A stretch of 64,000 nucleotides of DNA from an uncultured Erythrobacter sp. (GCA_947488325.1 CANKYZ010000008.1:62001-126000), one strand, 5' to 3'. Shown: positions 28,266 through 37,900, numbered from the stretch's first letter. Numbers and translations: made by a program. Notes: a model not told the origin generated them from the letters alone.

Positions 28266-29492
28266 TACCATCTCGGCCTTATCTATCTCGCCCGTCAGGC
28301 TCGCCACCGTCGTCGCGACGGCAGCATCACCGCTGACATTGGTCGTGGTGCGCATCATGTCCATGATCCGGTCAACGCCCGCCACAAAGGCAATCGTTTC
28401 AAGCGGCACTCCAACCGCGCCAAACACCAGCGCCATCATGATCAGGCCCGCGCCTGGAATACCCGCTGCACCAATTGCGCCAAGTGTCGCAAGGATCGAG
28501 ATCAGGAAATATTGCGCCCAAGATAGATCCACGCCGTAAATCGAGGCGCCGAACAATGTCGCTAGCCCCAAATACATCGCGGTGCCGTTCATATTGATCG
28601 TCGCGCCCAACGACACAACAAAGCTCGCCACAGAATTCGACACTCCAAGGTTCCGGCGTGTGCAGCGCAACGTCACCGGCAGCGTCGCATTTGAACTCGC
28701 TGTGGAGTAGCTGACCGCAATCGCATCAATGATCCCGCGGAAGAAATCGATCACTGGCAGCTTTGCGATCAGTTTGATCATGGCGGAATACATCACGCCG
28801 ATGATTAGCAAGCAGCCCACATAATTGAGCACGACCAGCCAACTCAGCGCTTTAAGTGCATCAATGCCGAGTGTGCCCGCCACCCAAGCCATCAGCGCGA
28901 ACACGCCAAGCGGCGTCAATTCCATGACGATCATGGTGACTTTCTGCATGACAACACTGCCGCTCTCGAAAATCTTGAGCACAGGCTCACCTTCTTCCTT
29001 TGCCATCAGGATGCCTATCCCGATTAGCATTGAGAAGACAATCAAAGGCAGAACCGCGACGTCGGCCATCACTTGCACCGGGCTTTCCGGCACAATCGAC
29101 AGGATCATATCGACCGCTGTCGTTTCGTTCGGCTGGGGTGTGGGAACGTCAGGCGTGCCCAGCTCTTCTTTACTGGGGAAGAGACCCAGTCTTGTTGCTC
29201 CGGTGCCCAGCGCAAGCCCGAGCCAGACCGCAATCTGTCCGCTCACAACAAACAGGATAAGCGCACGTCCGCCAACTGCGCCCAATTTGCGTAAGTCTCC
29301 GATCGCAGCAACTCCGGCGACCAGGCTGAAGAAAATCAGCGGAACGACGAGCATTTTGATCGACTTGATAAAGAAGTCGCCAATCCACTTTATGCCCTCT
29401 GCGTCCGGTCCCATATAGAGGCCCAGGGCGATGCCCAGAATGAGCGCTCCGACAACGCGCTGCCATAGTGGAATTGCAAACCATGTTTTCAT
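28248..29492 (-). CDS. dicarboxylate/amino acid:cation symporter (DAACS family)
   Basis: Sodium- or proton-coupled importer of dicarboxylates or acidic amino acids (GltP/DctA-like). About 414 residues and eight membrane helices plus re-entrant loops. The serine-rich AVSYSTASSNATLPVTLRC hairpin, the NMNGTAMYLG sodium-site motif and the C-terminal GVDRIMDMMRTTTNVSGDA block with its substrate-binding Asp/Arg-type residues are clear. The start is the ATG at 29492 with GAAAG upstream; longer in-frame starts overlap dapE. It lies 19 bases after dapE on the same strand and may share its transcript. Confidence 0.92.
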   Translation of the reverse strand: MKTWFAIPLWQRVVGALILGIALGLYMGPDAEGIKWIGDFFIKSIKMLVVPLIFFSLVAGVAAIGDLRKLGAVGGRALILFVVSGQIAVWLGLALGTGATRLGLFPSKEELGTPDVPTPQPNETTAVDMILSIVPESPVQVMADVAVLPLIVFSMLIGIGILMAKEEGEPVLKIFESGSVVMQKVTMIVMELTPLGVFALMAWVAGTLGIDALKALSWLVVLNYVGCLLIIGVMYSAMIKLIAKLPVIDFFRGIIDAIAVSYSTASSNATLPVTLRCTRRNLGVSNSVASFVVSLGATINMNGTAMYLGLATLFGASIYGVDLSWAQYFLISILATLGAIGAAGIPGAGLIMMALVFGAVGVPLETIAFVAGVDRIMDMMRTTTNVSGDAAVATTVASLTGEIDKAEMVSADDV

Positions 29493-29511
29493 GTTCGAGC
29501 TTTCATTGAGG

Positions 29512-30684
29512 TCACGCCTCGTCCTGGGTTGTATCAAGCGGCGCCCTATCTAGTGATAGGGCACCAAGCGCCGCGCGCGTATAGATACGAGCTAGCGTAT
29601 CAAGGTCCGGGATGGCTACTGCCTCGTCGCGTTTATGCATGGTCGCGTTGCACAGGCCGAATTCGATCACCGGGCAAACGGCGCGCAGGAACCGCGCATC
29701 CGATGTGCCTCCCGTGGTCGATTGTTCGGGCTTGATCCCGGTTTCGGCCTCGACCGCCTCTGCCAGCATGTTGGAAAATGCACCGGGCGACGTCAGGAAT
29801 GGTTCGCCAGAGATAATCGGCAAAGCCCGCCCGCCGTACTTTTCAGCAATAGCGCCTACGCGTTCGGATAAAGTCGCCCCGGAATGCACATCGTTAAAGC
29901 GGATAGAAATACGCGCCTTCGCCTCTGCAGGAACAACGTTATGCGCAACATTGCCTACTTCAAGATCGGTGACTTCGAGGTTGGAAGGCTGAAACCAGTC
30001 GGTTCCCGTATCAAGCACTAAGGCATCCAGTTCTGCCAGCATCGCGACCAGTTTGGGGATCGGGTTATCAGCGAGGTGCGGATAAGCGACGTGGCCCTGA
30101 GTGCCCTCTACCGTCAACCAAATATTGACCGAACCACGCCGCCCGATCTTCATCATATCGCCGAGCCGGTGGACGCTTGTGGGTTCACCGACAATGCACA
30201 AATTAGGCTGAATGCCCTCATCCGCCATGTAATCAATTATCGCGCGTGTACCGTGGAGCGCGGGGCCTTCTTCATCGCCAGTGATTATGAAACTGATCGT
30301 GCCCGCCTCTGCGGGAACATCTGCGACCGCTGCGACCATGGCAGCAATCGCGCTCTTCATATCGACCGCACCCCGGCCATAGAGCAATTCGCCGCGCTGC
30401 GTGGGTTCAAACGGATCGCTTTCCCAACCCTCCCCCGGTGGCACAACATCCAGATGTCCGGCAAAGGCCAAATGGTTTGATCCTTCAGGCCCGCGCCGGA
30501 TCGCAAACAGGTTTTCAACCGGAGCCTCATCACTGCCCGCAGCACCATCGCCGCGCTGGAACCGGTGGATATCAAAGCCCAACGGGGTCAGCATCGACCC
30601 CATCACATCAAACACGGCTCCGGTGGCGGGGGTAACGCTGGGCACAGCGATCAACTGCTTGGCGTATTCAAAAACATCGCTCAT
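29512..30684 (-). CDS. dapE: succinyl-diaminopimelate desuccinylase
   Basis: Zinc-dependent M20 hydrolase of the succinylase branch of diaminopimelate/lysine synthesis. The metal ligands are visible: His-x-Asp in GHLDVVPPGEGW, Asp in GRGAVDMKSAIAAMV, Glu-Glu in GDEEGPALHGTRA, and the C-terminal His in CNATMHKRDEAV. 390 residues from the ATG at 30684; the in-frame TTG at 30714 coincides with the start of the divergent cupin gene and is less likely. With dapB it supports the succinylase route. Confidence 0.95.
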   Translation of the reverse strand: MSDVFEYAKQLIAVPSVTPATGAVFDVMGSMLTPLGFDIHRFQRGDGAAGSDEAPVENLFAIRRGPEGSNHLAFAGHLDVVPPGEGWESDPFEPTQRGELLYGRGAVDMKSAIAAMVAAVADVPAEAGTISFIITGDEEGPALHGTRAIIDYMADEGIQPNLCIVGEPTSVHRLGDMMKIGRRGSVNIWLTVEGTQGHVAYPHLADNPIPKLVAMLAELDALVLDTGTDWFQPSNLEVTDLEVGNVAHNVVPAEAKARISIRFNDVHSGATLSERVGAIAEKYGGRALPIISGEPFLTSPGAFSNMLAEAVEAETGIKPEQSTTGGTSDARFLRAVCPVIEFGLCNATMHKRDEAVAIPDLDTLARIYTRAALGALSLDRAPLDTTQDEA

Positions 30685-30713
30685 ATTCGTTTCGCTAGCA
30701 GGAGTTACCGCCA

Positions 30714-31181
30714 ATGCCCAAGCTTGATCTTGAAGCTATCCCGCAGACCAATGCAACCGGATACCCGCCACCGTATGATGCCGATGTGGCAGGTCGTAAT
30801 TACCGGCGACTAGGCCCGGCAGGAGGGTTAGCGATGATGGGAGCAAGCCATGTTGTGCTGGAGCCGGGAGCCTATTCATCGCAGCGGCATTGGCATCGCG
30901 AACAGGATGAGCTGGTCGTTATACTGACAGGCGAGGCAGTGCTAATCGAGGATGATAGCGAGGTTCTTGTTCATGCAGGCGATGTCTTGGCATGGCCTGC
31001 GGGGGTGGAAAACGGCCACCGTTTGCATAATCGCAGCAACGAAAGCTGCGTGTATGTGGCCATCAGTGCGGGCGATAGCGATGCCGATTCCGGCGTCTAT
31101 CCGGATATCGACATGGTCTTTGATGCCGATGGCTACGCGCGCAAAGATGGAACGCGCTATCCGACCCTGCGTTTGCCGTAG
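30714..31181 (+). CDS. cupin-domain protein
   Basis: A 155-residue single-cupin protein. The metal-binding pattern is visible as H-x-H with a downstream Glu in SQRHWHREQDELVVILTGEA, and the second motif G-D-x-x-x-W-P-x-G-x-x-N-G-H as AGDVLAWPAGVENGHRL. Substrate and function are unknown; such proteins include sugar-phosphate isomerases, dioxygenases and sensors. GGAG precedes the ATG. It is divergent from dapE with about 30 bases between start codons and ends in TAG. Confidence 0.75.
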   Translation: MPKLDLEAIPQTNATGYPPPYDADVAGRNYRRLGPAGGLAMMGASHVVLEPGAYSSQRHWHREQDELVVILTGEAVLIEDDSEVLVHAGDVLAWPAGVENGHRLHNRSNESCVYVAISAGDSDADSGVYPDIDMVFDADGYARKDGTRYPTLRLP

Positions 31182-31194
31182 CTAAGAGCGTCGC

Positions 31195-32067
31195 TCAACG
31201 CTCAGGCTCTGGCAGCGGCCCAGGCGTAAACGCACTTTCGAGAAGATCAGCGATCCTAATACCGGCCTGCTGCACACGCCGCTTGGCTATTGGAACCCCG
31301 CGCACAATATCTTCCTGCGTCAGTGCAGTCTTCGAAGGCAGGTCTCCCGCACACGCATCATCGGTATCGAAGGCCGTAGGGTAGATAAAGCTGCGGCTAA
31401 TCTCCCAGCTTTCGCGTCCCCAATCTGCTGCGTCTCCCCCACCAAAGTCAGTGCGCTCTAATGCTGAATAACGCCGTGCAACTGGGTCAGCCGGGTCACT
31501 GATCGCGCGCTCGGCGAGCGGACCGTCCCAAATCCAGTGCAAATTCAAGCTTGGTACGATCCCGTAATCGGTCTCACGGTCATTGCCGCCGCGATCATCC
31601 TTGTCGCCGGAATGCAGCGGCATATGAATGTCGCCTGCAAAGTGGACCATGAAGGCTAACGCTTCGAGCCGGACGTGATCGGGCAGGCGTTCATCGGCAA
31701 GGATGCGGTGATTGCGTTCGATCTGAGCGGTCACGCAATTCCCACCTGAGCAGTTTGCACGCGGGTTATAGGCCTCGCAAATCGGCGTAGTGCGATAATG
31801 CCACGCGGCGGTGTAGCCCCAGCGCCAAAATGTCCGGCGCACGCAATCAGGCCAGACGCTAGCATCTTGTATCGTCGAGAGCCCGCATTCGGGCGTTCCG
31901 ATCAGTGCTTCTGATCGCAGTAGCCGCCGGATTTTTTCGCGAGTCGATGGGGACACGTTAGCATCGGCAATTTCGGCTGTTTTTTGGTGGGCGTAAAAAC
32001 CCCATGCGTTGACCGGGGTAGGCATCAGCACCGCCAGAGCGCACAGCGCGATAAAAAAACCCCTCAT
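31195..32067 (-). CDS. S1/P1-type secreted nuclease
   Basis: Predicted zinc-dependent extracellular or periplasmic nuclease/phosphatase cleaving RNA and single-stranded DNA. After a signal peptide (RGFFIALCALAVLMPTPVNA) the mature protein starts with Trp, whose amino group coordinates zinc in this family: WGFYAHQKTAEIADANV. The family core HFAGDIHMPLHSGDKDDRGG, followed by Asn-Asp, matches S1/P1 closely, and HYRTTPICE is also conserved. 290 residues. Its ATG overlaps the GST stop by 4 bases (ATGA), fixing the start and coupling the genes. Likely phosphate or nucleotide scavenging. Confidence 0.9.
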   Translation of the reverse strand: MRGFFIALCALAVLMPTPVNAWGFYAHQKTAEIADANVSPSTREKIRRLLRSEALIGTPECGLSTIQDASVWPDCVRRTFWRWGYTAAWHYRTTPICEAYNPRANCSGGNCVTAQIERNHRILADERLPDHVRLEALAFMVHFAGDIHMPLHSGDKDDRGGNDRETDYGIVPSLNLHWIWDGPLAERAISDPADPVARRYSALERTDFGGGDAADWGRESWEISRSFIYPTAFDTDDACAGDLPSKTALTQEDIVRGVPIAKRRVQQAGIRIADLLESAFTPGPLPEPER

Positions 32068-32729
32068 TCGCCGACAGTCTCGTACTGCTCGATCACCCAT
32101 TCTTCATTCTCCGACGCGCCAATCCATTCTTCCATCCAGGCATGTTCCCAGATCGCCTGCATGTAACTTTGTGCAAAGGGCGGCACGCCAATCCCATAGG
32201 TTATGAAGCGTGAAACCACTGGCGCATAGAATATGTCCGCAGCCCCAAAAGTTCCAAACAGGAATGGCCCGGTGCTGCCATGCCGCGCGCGTGCCTCCGC
32301 CCATAGCTGTAGGATACGGACAACATCGGCACGGGATTGTTCCGAAAGCTCCTTGAGTTGGATACGGCGGCGTACATTCATAGGCATTTCTTTGCGCAGC
32401 GAGCCATAGGAAGAATGCATCTCTGCCACCATTGCACGGGCCATCCCTCGCGCGCCCTCATCTTTAGGCCAAAACCGGTCACGACCGACTTTATCGCTGA
32501 GATATTCGAGGATAGCTAGGCTGTCCCAGATTACGGTTTCACCGTCCCATAAGATCGGGACTTTACCGCTAGAAGGTTGGACATCGCCCATCTCCTGCTT
32601 TTGCTTGTTCCAGTGTTCGCCTAGGATCGGAACCGTAATCTCTTCAAAACTCAGACCCGATTGTTTTGCCGCCAACCAGCCGCGAAGCGACCAGCTAGAA
32701 TAATTCTTGTTGCCGATGATCAGTTTCAT
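32064..32729 (-). CDS. glutathione S-transferase family protein
   Basis: A 221-residue GST-like protein. The thioredoxin-fold N-domain starts KLIIGNKNYSSWSLRGWLAA, with Ser residues at the usual glutathione-activating site, and contains the cis-Pro block SGKVPILWDGETVIWDSLAI with the Glu/Asp-Ser glutathione contact. An all-helical C-domain follows. Substrate unknown. It is the first gene of a pair coupled to the S1/P1 nuclease gene, although no functional link is apparent. Confidence 0.88.
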   Translation of the reverse strand: MKLIIGNKNYSSWSLRGWLAAKQSGLSFEEITVPILGEHWNKQKQEMGDVQPSSGKVPILWDGETVIWDSLAILEYLSDKVGRDRFWPKDEGARGMARAMVAEMHSSYGSLRKEMPMNVRRRIQLKELSEQSRADVVRILQLWAEARARHGSTGPFLFGTFGAADIFYAPVVSRFITYGIGVPPFAQSYMQAIWEHAWMEEWIGASENEEWVIEQYETVGE

Positions 32730-32843
32730 GGTTCAGCGTCGCTCCACCTTTCGCCGGGGAATTTTTCCCGTTCCTAGGTATTCAGTCTTTCGCTGTCGAG
32801 GCTGAACAGGTTACGTGGCACAGTTCATTCTGGAGTTCATCGC

Positions 32844-33266
32844 ATGGCCCTTCCCCCATTTCATCTCGCTTTTCCAGTTGACGACCTATCTGCCGCTCGC
32901 GCGTTTTATGGCGGATTGTTGGGTTGCAGTGAGGGTCGAAGTTCCGACGAGTGGATCGACTTTGAGTTCTACGGACATCAGATTGTCGCACACCTTGCTC
33001 AGGGCAAAGCGGGCGATCGGGGGAGCAGCCATGTCGATGGCCACGGCGTGCCTGTCCCGCATTTCGGGCTGGTGTTGGAGATGGCCGAATGGCACGCGCT
33101 AGCTGATCACCTTGAGGATTCGGGCACCGAATTTGTGATCGCGCCGACGGTACGCTTCAAAAACAAGCCCGGCGAGCAAGCGACGATGTTCCTGCGCGAC
33201 CCGTCAGGGAATGCGTTGGAGTTCAAAGCCATTGCCGATCCAGCGCAGTTGTTTGCACGCCAGTGA
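32844..33266 (+). CDS. VOC-superfamily (glyoxalase/dioxygenase-like) protein
   Basis: A 140-residue protein of the vicinal oxygen chelate fold. It starts [20 protein letters not shown] with the first metal-ligand His, has [29 protein letters not shown], and ends [16 protein letters not shown], giving the last ligand Glu. The substrate is unknown; glyoxalase, extradiol dioxygenase and fosfomycin-type activities are all possible in this fold. GGAG lies 8 bases before the ATG. Confidence 0.85.
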   Translation: MALPPFHLAFPVDDLSAARAFYGGLLGCSEGRSSDEWIDFEFYGHQIVAHLAQGKAGDRGSSHVDGHGVPVPHFGLVLEMAEWHALADHLEDSGTEFVIAPTVRFKNKPGEQATMFLRDPSGNALEFKAIADPAQLFARQ

Positions 33267-33350
33267 AAGCGTTGCAGAAAATTCAAATAGTCACTGGCAT
33301 GTGAATCCTTCGCACCTTATATGATTGGCCTTCCTTAAGTTTTTGATGAG

Positions 33351-34424
33351 GTGCGCGTGTCGCATACAGACGTTGTTTCTCCCGACAGCCAATCCAATTC
33401 TGCCAAGACGCAAAACCGAACTGAGCGACCAAATCCGCGTATTCTCGCGCGTGAGTTGAACCGCTACACAACGCCGAGTGTTTCCCGCAGCCTGTGGGAA
33501 GTCGCGATCACCTTCATCCCCTTCATTGCCATTTTTGGTGTCATGTTAACCGCGGTTAAGGCTGGCCATTTCTATGCGCTCGCCCTGACCCCTTTCGCCG
33601 GCATGTTCCTGCTGCGTCTGTTTATCATCCAGCATGATTGCGGGCATGGATCATATCTGCCCAAAAAAACGTGGAACACTTGGCTTGGTAGAGCGATTGG
33701 AGTTTTCACACTGACGCCTTATGATTGCTGGCAGCGCTCTCACGCGCTGCATCATGCGAACACAGGCAACCTGGATGCGCGCGGGTTTGGGGATGTCGAC
33801 ACGCTGACGGTGAGCGAATATGCTCAGCTTAGCCGCAGCCAAAAATTGCTTTATCGGTTCTATCGTCACCCGACAGTTCTTATGGGTTTGGGCCCAGCCT
33901 ATCTGTTCCTGTTGCGACATCGACTGCCCATTGGACTAATGAGAGAAGGGGCGATTTACTGGATCAGCGCAATGGCGACCAATGCTGTGACCGCGGTCAT
34001 TCTGGTTGGCCTCGCGGCAACTTTTGGAGCCTTCGTTACTGCGATAGTGTTCCTGCCTGTGCTCCTGACGGCCGCCTCTGTTGGCGTATGGTTGTTTTAT
34101 GTGCAGCACCAATTTGAACATGCATATTGGGAGAACAAGAAAGGCTGGTCGTTCCACGAGGCAGCCTTGGGCGGAAGCTCATACCTTGTGTTGCCGGCGC
34201 CGCTGCGCTGGTTCACCGGAAATATTGGCATCCACCACGTGCACCATCTCGCCAGCCGTATCCCGTTTTACCGCCTGCCCGACGTGCTGAGTGCGCATCC
34301 TGAATTGCAGGTGTTCAACCGGCTTGGCGCAGATGAGGCTCTGCGATCCATGGTGCTGACTTTATGGGATGAGGAAGAAAAGCGGCTGGTGTCGTTCCGC
34401 GAAGCTTCATTGAAGTTGGGATAA
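33351..34424 (+). CDS. membrane fatty acid desaturase
   Basis: Di-iron acyl-lipid desaturase, probably inserting a double bond into membrane lipid acyl chains. The three histidine boxes are complete: HDCGHGSYLP, HALHHANTGN, and HHVHHLASR, with an extra HQFEH. About four to six hydrophobic segments. 357 residues. The start codon is a GTG: either 33351 or, two codons later, 33357; TGAGGTG lies just before the second. The box pattern resembles omega-6/DesA-type enzymes. No regulator is adjacent. Confidence 0.9.
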   Translation: MRVSHTDVVSPDSQSNSAKTQNRTERPNPRILARELNRYTTPSVSRSLWEVAITFIPFIAIFGVMLTAVKAGHFYALALTPFAGMFLLRLFIIQHDCGHGSYLPKKTWNTWLGRAIGVFTLTPYDCWQRSHALHHANTGNLDARGFGDVDTLTVSEYAQLSRSQKLLYRFYRHPTVLMGLGPAYLFLLRHRLPIGLMREGAIYWISAMATNAVTAVILVGLAATFGAFVTAIVFLPVLLTAASVGVWLFYVQHQFEHAYWENKKGWSFHEAALGGSSYLVLPAPLRWFTGNIGIHHVHHLASRIPFYRLPDVLSAHPELQVFNRLGADEALRSMVLTLWDEEEKRLVSFREASLKLG

Positions 34425-34459
34425 AAGCTGGCTGGTAAATGCCAAGCAGTGAACGTTAG

Positions 34460-35176
34460 CTAAAGGGCGTTCTCACCCAAAGCATCCGCGACAACAGCCG
34501 CACGAAGCGCCTGAATACCCATGCCCTTTTCCGCGCTGGTAAGGTGCAGTTCGGGAAAGGCAGCAGGGTGTTTCCGTGCTTCCTCGGCAACGGCATTGGC
34601 CACGCGTTCCAGATCGCTTGCTTTGATCTTATCCGTCTTTGTCAGGACCACACGGTAGCCAACGGCTGCTTCGTCGAGCATCTTCATCATCTCACGGTCG
34701 ACATCTTTCAGACCATGGCGGCTATCTACCAGCACCAGATTGCGGGCCAGAACCTGGCGTCCGCGCAGATAGCTTTTGACCAGTTTTTTCCAACGATCGA
34801 CAACCTTGACCGGCGCTTTAGCAAAACCATATCCGGGCATATCGACCAGGCGCAATTGCAGCGGCTCACCCACTTCAAAAAAGTTCAGTTCCTGCGTCCG
34901 TCCCGGCGTAACCGACGCGCGCGCAATGGACTTACGCCCGGTAAGCGCATTGAGCAGTGAGGATTTGCCGACATTGGAACGCCCGCAAAACGCGATTTCC
35001 GGCACGGTTGGTTCAGGCAGAAACTTCAATTGCGGTGCAGACAGCAGGAAATCCACCCTACCTGAAAACAGGCGCGAGGCCGCTCGTTCACGGCGGCGCT
35101 GTTCACGCTCTTCCTCTGGTGAGAGGTCAGATTCAGGTTCAGGCGAGGTATCCAAAGGGGAGTCAGACGGGGTCAC
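34460..35176 (-). CDS. yihA: ribosome biogenesis GTPase YihA/YsxC (EngB)
   Basis: Small GTPase needed for large ribosomal subunit assembly. G1 is FCGRSNVGKSSLLNALTG, the switch region ASVTPGRTQELNFF, G3 DMPGYGFAKAP, G4 TKTDK and G5 TSAEKGMG. It is 238 residues including an N-terminal ~45-residue charged extension (DTSPEPESDLSPEEEREQRR) longer than in E. coli. Its start overlaps the yidC stop by 4 bases, placing it last in the rpmH-rnpA-yidD-yidC-yihA cluster. Confidence 0.95.
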   Translation of the reverse strand: MTPSDSPLDTSPEPESDLSPEEEREQRRRERAASRLFSGRVDFLLSAPQLKFLPEPTVPEIAFCGRSNVGKSSLLNALTGRKSIARASVTPGRTQELNFFEVGEPLQLRLVDMPGYGFAKAPVKVVDRWKKLVKSYLRGRQVLARNLVLVDSRHGLKDVDREMMKMLDEAAVGYRVVLTKTDKIKASDLERVANAVAEEARKHPAAFPELHLTSAEKGMGIQALRAAVVADALGENAL

Positions 35177-36966
35177 GCCTTACCTTCGGCTTTCGCTTCT
35201 TTGGCCTGCTGTTTAACCTTCTCCGCTTTCTCTTTCTCTGCCGCCGCGCGCAATTGCGGGTGTTTGGAATACAGATAGGTTTGCTGAGCCAAGGTCAGCA
35301 GGTTCGATGTTACCCAGTAAAGCAATAGACCTGATGCGAACCCGGCCATCACGAACATCAAAATCCACGGCATCAGGTTGAAAATCTGTTGCTGCATGGG
35401 ATCCATCGCCGATGGGTTGAGTTTAAAGGTCAACCACATCGTAACACCCAGCAAAACCGCCAAAACGCCAATACCGAATACGATCATCAGATATTCTGGG
35501 ATGTTGATGCCAATCAACCCCAGCGCATTCGCAAGGTTTGCAGGATCGCGGCCAACAAGGTCGGAAATCCAGGCAAACGGTTCATGGCGCATTTCAATTG
35601 AGAGGATCAGGACTTTATAAAGGGCAAAGAAGATCGGGATCTGAATGATCAGCGGCAGGCATCCTGCCAGCGGATTGACCTTCTCCTCTTTGTACAGCTT
35701 CATGATCTCTTGCTGTTGCTGTTGCTTGTCGTCTTTATAGCGCTCTTGGATCGCTTTCATCTTCGGCTGAACAGCCTTCATCGCTGCCATCGAAGCGAAT
35801 TGCTTTTGCGCAATCGGGAAGAGCAGACCGCGAATGATCACAGTCAACAGGATGATCGCTACACCGAAATTGCCGACCAGATCATTGAGGAACCGGAGAA
35901 GCAGCAATAGCGGTTTTTCAAACCACTCGAACCAACCCCAGCTGATCGCCTTGCCGAAATAGGTGACGCCGGTCTCTTCGTATTGGTCGAGCACAGCGCT
36001 TTCTTTGGCACCCGCAAACAGCTGAGTCGTTTCCGATAACGTACCGCCAGCGGGGACCGTGACGCTGTTATAGATTAGATCAGCTCGAAACAGATCATCG
36101 CCCAATGATCGAAAGTCCGAGCTATCAGTTTCACCATCACCGCGTGCGAGCGCAGATAACCAATAATTGTCAGCAAAACCAAGCCAAGACGCGTCACCAT
36201 CTGGTGTCCAACGGCCGAGTTCGGCAAGCTCATGATAGGCATGCGGGTCTTGCAACGTTCCGCCAAAGACACCGATTGGTCCGGCGTGGGCGATAAACTG
36301 GTCCGGCGTCGCGGTAACGCTAGTCCTCTTGATAAAGGCAAAAGGCTGAACGATCGCTGGATTTTCTGAGGTGTTCTGAACCGATTGTTCGGCAGTGATC
36401 ATGAATTGATCATCAATCGACAATTGGATCGAATAGATGATGCCCGCCTCATCAGTGCGTGAAAGCGTGACCGGTGTATCGGCGGTCAGTCGATCACCAT
36501 CGGCCTGCCAGATTGCCCTGCTCGACATGCGTTCGCCGCCGACAACAAAACCGAATTCCGCGAAATGCTGAGCGTCAGTGCGCTCCGGAGCAAACACACG
36601 GATCGGGCCGCTATCCTCGTCCACTGTCTCGCGGTAATCTTTGAGCACGATGTCATCGATCCGAGCACCGACCAGATTGATCGAACCTGCAACACGCGGA
36701 GCATCAATTACAATGCGGTTAGGCGTGGCCAATGCAGCGTCGAGATCAATTGGCCCTTCGGGTACAGCATCCGCTTCACCAAGGCTGCCTACATTTGCAG
36801 GAGCGCGCGACGCAACATCAGAGCCGGTGGCCACAACCGCCGGTGCACCTTCAACCAGCTCAGCTGCTGGCGGCTGCGGATAAAAGACCTCCATCGCGTA
36901 TGACCAACCGATAATAAGCAAGCCAGAAAGCGCGACGGCGAGCAGAAGATTGCGCTGATTGTCCAA
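35173..36966 (-). CDS. yidC: membrane protein insertase YidC
   Basis: Inserts and folds inner-membrane proteins with or without SecYEG. At 597 residues it is the Gram-negative type: an N-terminal anchor (LLLAVALSGLLIIGWSYAM), a large periplasmic beta-domain (~60-350), and the conserved 5-helix core starting WGWFEWFEKPLLLLLRFLND, with PLAGCLPLIIQIPIFFALYK, and GLLLYWVTSNLLTLAQQTYL. The C-terminal tail is Lys/Glu/Ala-rich (EKEKAEKVKQQAKEAKAEGK), suited to ribosome contact. It sits between yidD and yihA. Confidence 0.97.
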   Translation of the reverse strand: MDNQRNLLLAVALSGLLIIGWSYAMEVFYPQPPAAELVEGAPAVVATGSDVASRAPANVGSLGEADAVPEGPIDLDAALATPNRIVIDAPRVAGSINLVGARIDDIVLKDYRETVDEDSGPIRVFAPERTDAQHFAEFGFVVGGERMSSRAIWQADGDRLTADTPVTLSRTDEAGIIYSIQLSIDDQFMITAEQSVQNTSENPAIVQPFAFIKRTSVTATPDQFIAHAGPIGVFGGTLQDPHAYHELAELGRWTPDGDASWLGFADNYWLSALARGDGETDSSDFRSLGDDLFRADLIYNSVTVPAGGTLSETTQLFAGAKESAVLDQYEETGVTYFGKAISWGWFEWFEKPLLLLLRFLNDLVGNFGVAIILLTVIIRGLLFPIAQKQFASMAAMKAVQPKMKAIQERYKDDKQQQQQEIMKLYKEEKVNPLAGCLPLIIQIPIFFALYKVLILSIEMRHEPFAWISDLVGRDPANLANALGLIGINIPEYLMIVFGIGVLAVLLGVTMWLTFKLNPSAMDPMQQQIFNLMPWILMFVMAGFASGLLLYWVTSNLLTLAQQTYLYSKHPQLRAAAEKEKAEKVKQQAKEAKAEGKA

Positions 36967-37033
36967 GATTAAACCCTACGTGGTGGTGTGATTGAGTGTG
37001 TTATTTGGGTATGACAGTCCAGTTTTCCAGCCC

Positions 37034-37243
37034 TTAAGGAACTGGATCGTGGCCATGTCCGCCCCATGGATGGCAGCGCCCTATACGCTTTACCGCGAGC
37101 CATCCACCCTTGAGAGCACCATATTTGCCAAGCGCCTCAATCGCGTATTGGCTGCATGAGGGGGAATAGCGGCAAGTTGACGGCAATATCCGCGATGGAC
37201 CAAGCTGCCATGCGCGCGCGACAAGGATAAAAATGTACTTCAT
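37034..37243 (-). CDS. yidD: membrane protein insertion efficiency factor YidD
   Basis: A 69-residue amphipathic protein that assists YidC-dependent insertion. It matches the family closely: [20 protein letters not shown] with its three Cys, [20 protein letters not shown] and a terminal GHDPVP. Its start overlaps the rnpA stop by 4 bases. Confidence 0.95.
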   Translation of the reverse strand: MKYIFILVARAWQLGPSRILPSTCRYSPSCSQYAIEALGKYGALKGGWLAVKRIGRCHPWGGHGHDPVP

Positions 37244-37641
37244 GAGCCGGCCTTTTCCGCGCCGGCTGGCTTGCGATTGCCGCGCCGCGGTCTACGTCCT
37301 CGGCTCGGGTCGCCCATACCTTCTCGTGCACGGGACAGCGCTTTGGAAAGCTCTTCTCTCATAGTCGCAAAATCGCGTTCCACTCCGCCTGCACGCCCGA
37401 TTAGCACGTGATCGTGATCCGGTATGCCCTGTTCGGAAAGCGCCGCGCGAAGCAATTCCCGGAAACGCCGCTTCATCCGGTTGCGTATCACCGCATTGCC
37501 AATCTTCTTCGTGACGGTAATGCCATAGCGCAATCCTTCACCTCCATTCGGGCGGGTAAGCAACACAAATCCGGCCCGCGCATTGCGCAGGCCTTTGTTT
37601 GCCAAAAGGAAGTCAGCACGTTTTGTGAGAATTTGAGGCAT
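37240..37641 (-). CDS. rnpA: ribonuclease P protein component
   Basis: Basic protein subunit that helps RNase P RNA bind and process precursor tRNAs. 133 residues. The signature appears as [17 protein letters not shown], preceded by [16 protein letters not shown]. The C-terminus carries an extra basic tail ([20 protein letters not shown]). It lies between rpmH and yidD in the canonical order; its own RNA partner is not in this window. Confidence 0.95.
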   Translation of the reverse strand: MPQILTKRADFLLANKGLRNARAGFVLLTRPNGGEGLRYGITVTKKIGNAVIRNRMKRRFRELLRAALSEQGIPDHDHVLIGRAGGVERDFATMREELSKALSRAREGMGDPSRGRRPRRGNRKPAGAEKAGS

Positions 37642-37739
37642 GGCTCAATTCATACGACAAACGGGCCCCGAAAGGGAGCCCGCGAGCCCTAATGGGCGTT
37701 CGCAGCAATGCAATCTTCAGATTGCAAGAGCATGAAAAT

Positions 37740-37758
37740 CGCAGCCGCATGGGCTGCG
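37740..37758. terminator. hairpin between rpmH and rnpA
   Basis: A 7-bp perfect stem (CGCAGCC with GGCTGCG) and a 5-base loop, flanked by short A/T tracts on both sides, 8 bases past the rpmH stop on the minus strand. It may attenuate rnpA relative to the highly expressed rpmH. Confidence 0.45.
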
Positions 37759-37765
37759 AAAAGCA

Positions 37766-37900
37766 TTATGCGCAAAGGTTCTTACGACCGCGACTGCGAC
37801 GCGCGCGCAGAACCTTACGCCCGCCCGGTGTCTTTTTACGGGCAAAGAAACCATGCCGACGGGCACGCACAAGATTGCTGGGCTGGAAAGTCCGCTTCAT
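37766..37900 (-). CDS. rpmH: 50S ribosomal protein L34
   Basis: The 44-residue product begins [20 protein letters not shown] and ends [10 protein letters not shown], a full match to L34, with the very high Arg/Lys content expected. It is the first gene of the rpmH-rnpA-yidD-yidC-yihA cluster, and the promoter should lie in 37901-38010. Confidence 0.97.
   Translation of the reverse strand: MKRTFQPSNLVRARRHGFFARKKTPGGRKVLRARRSRGRKNLCA

Noticed and set aside
28825-29418. 197-codon open frame antisense to the DAACS symporter.
   Set aside because: Low-complexity Ser/Thr/Pro product typical of a shadow frame; the symporter on the other strand is certain.
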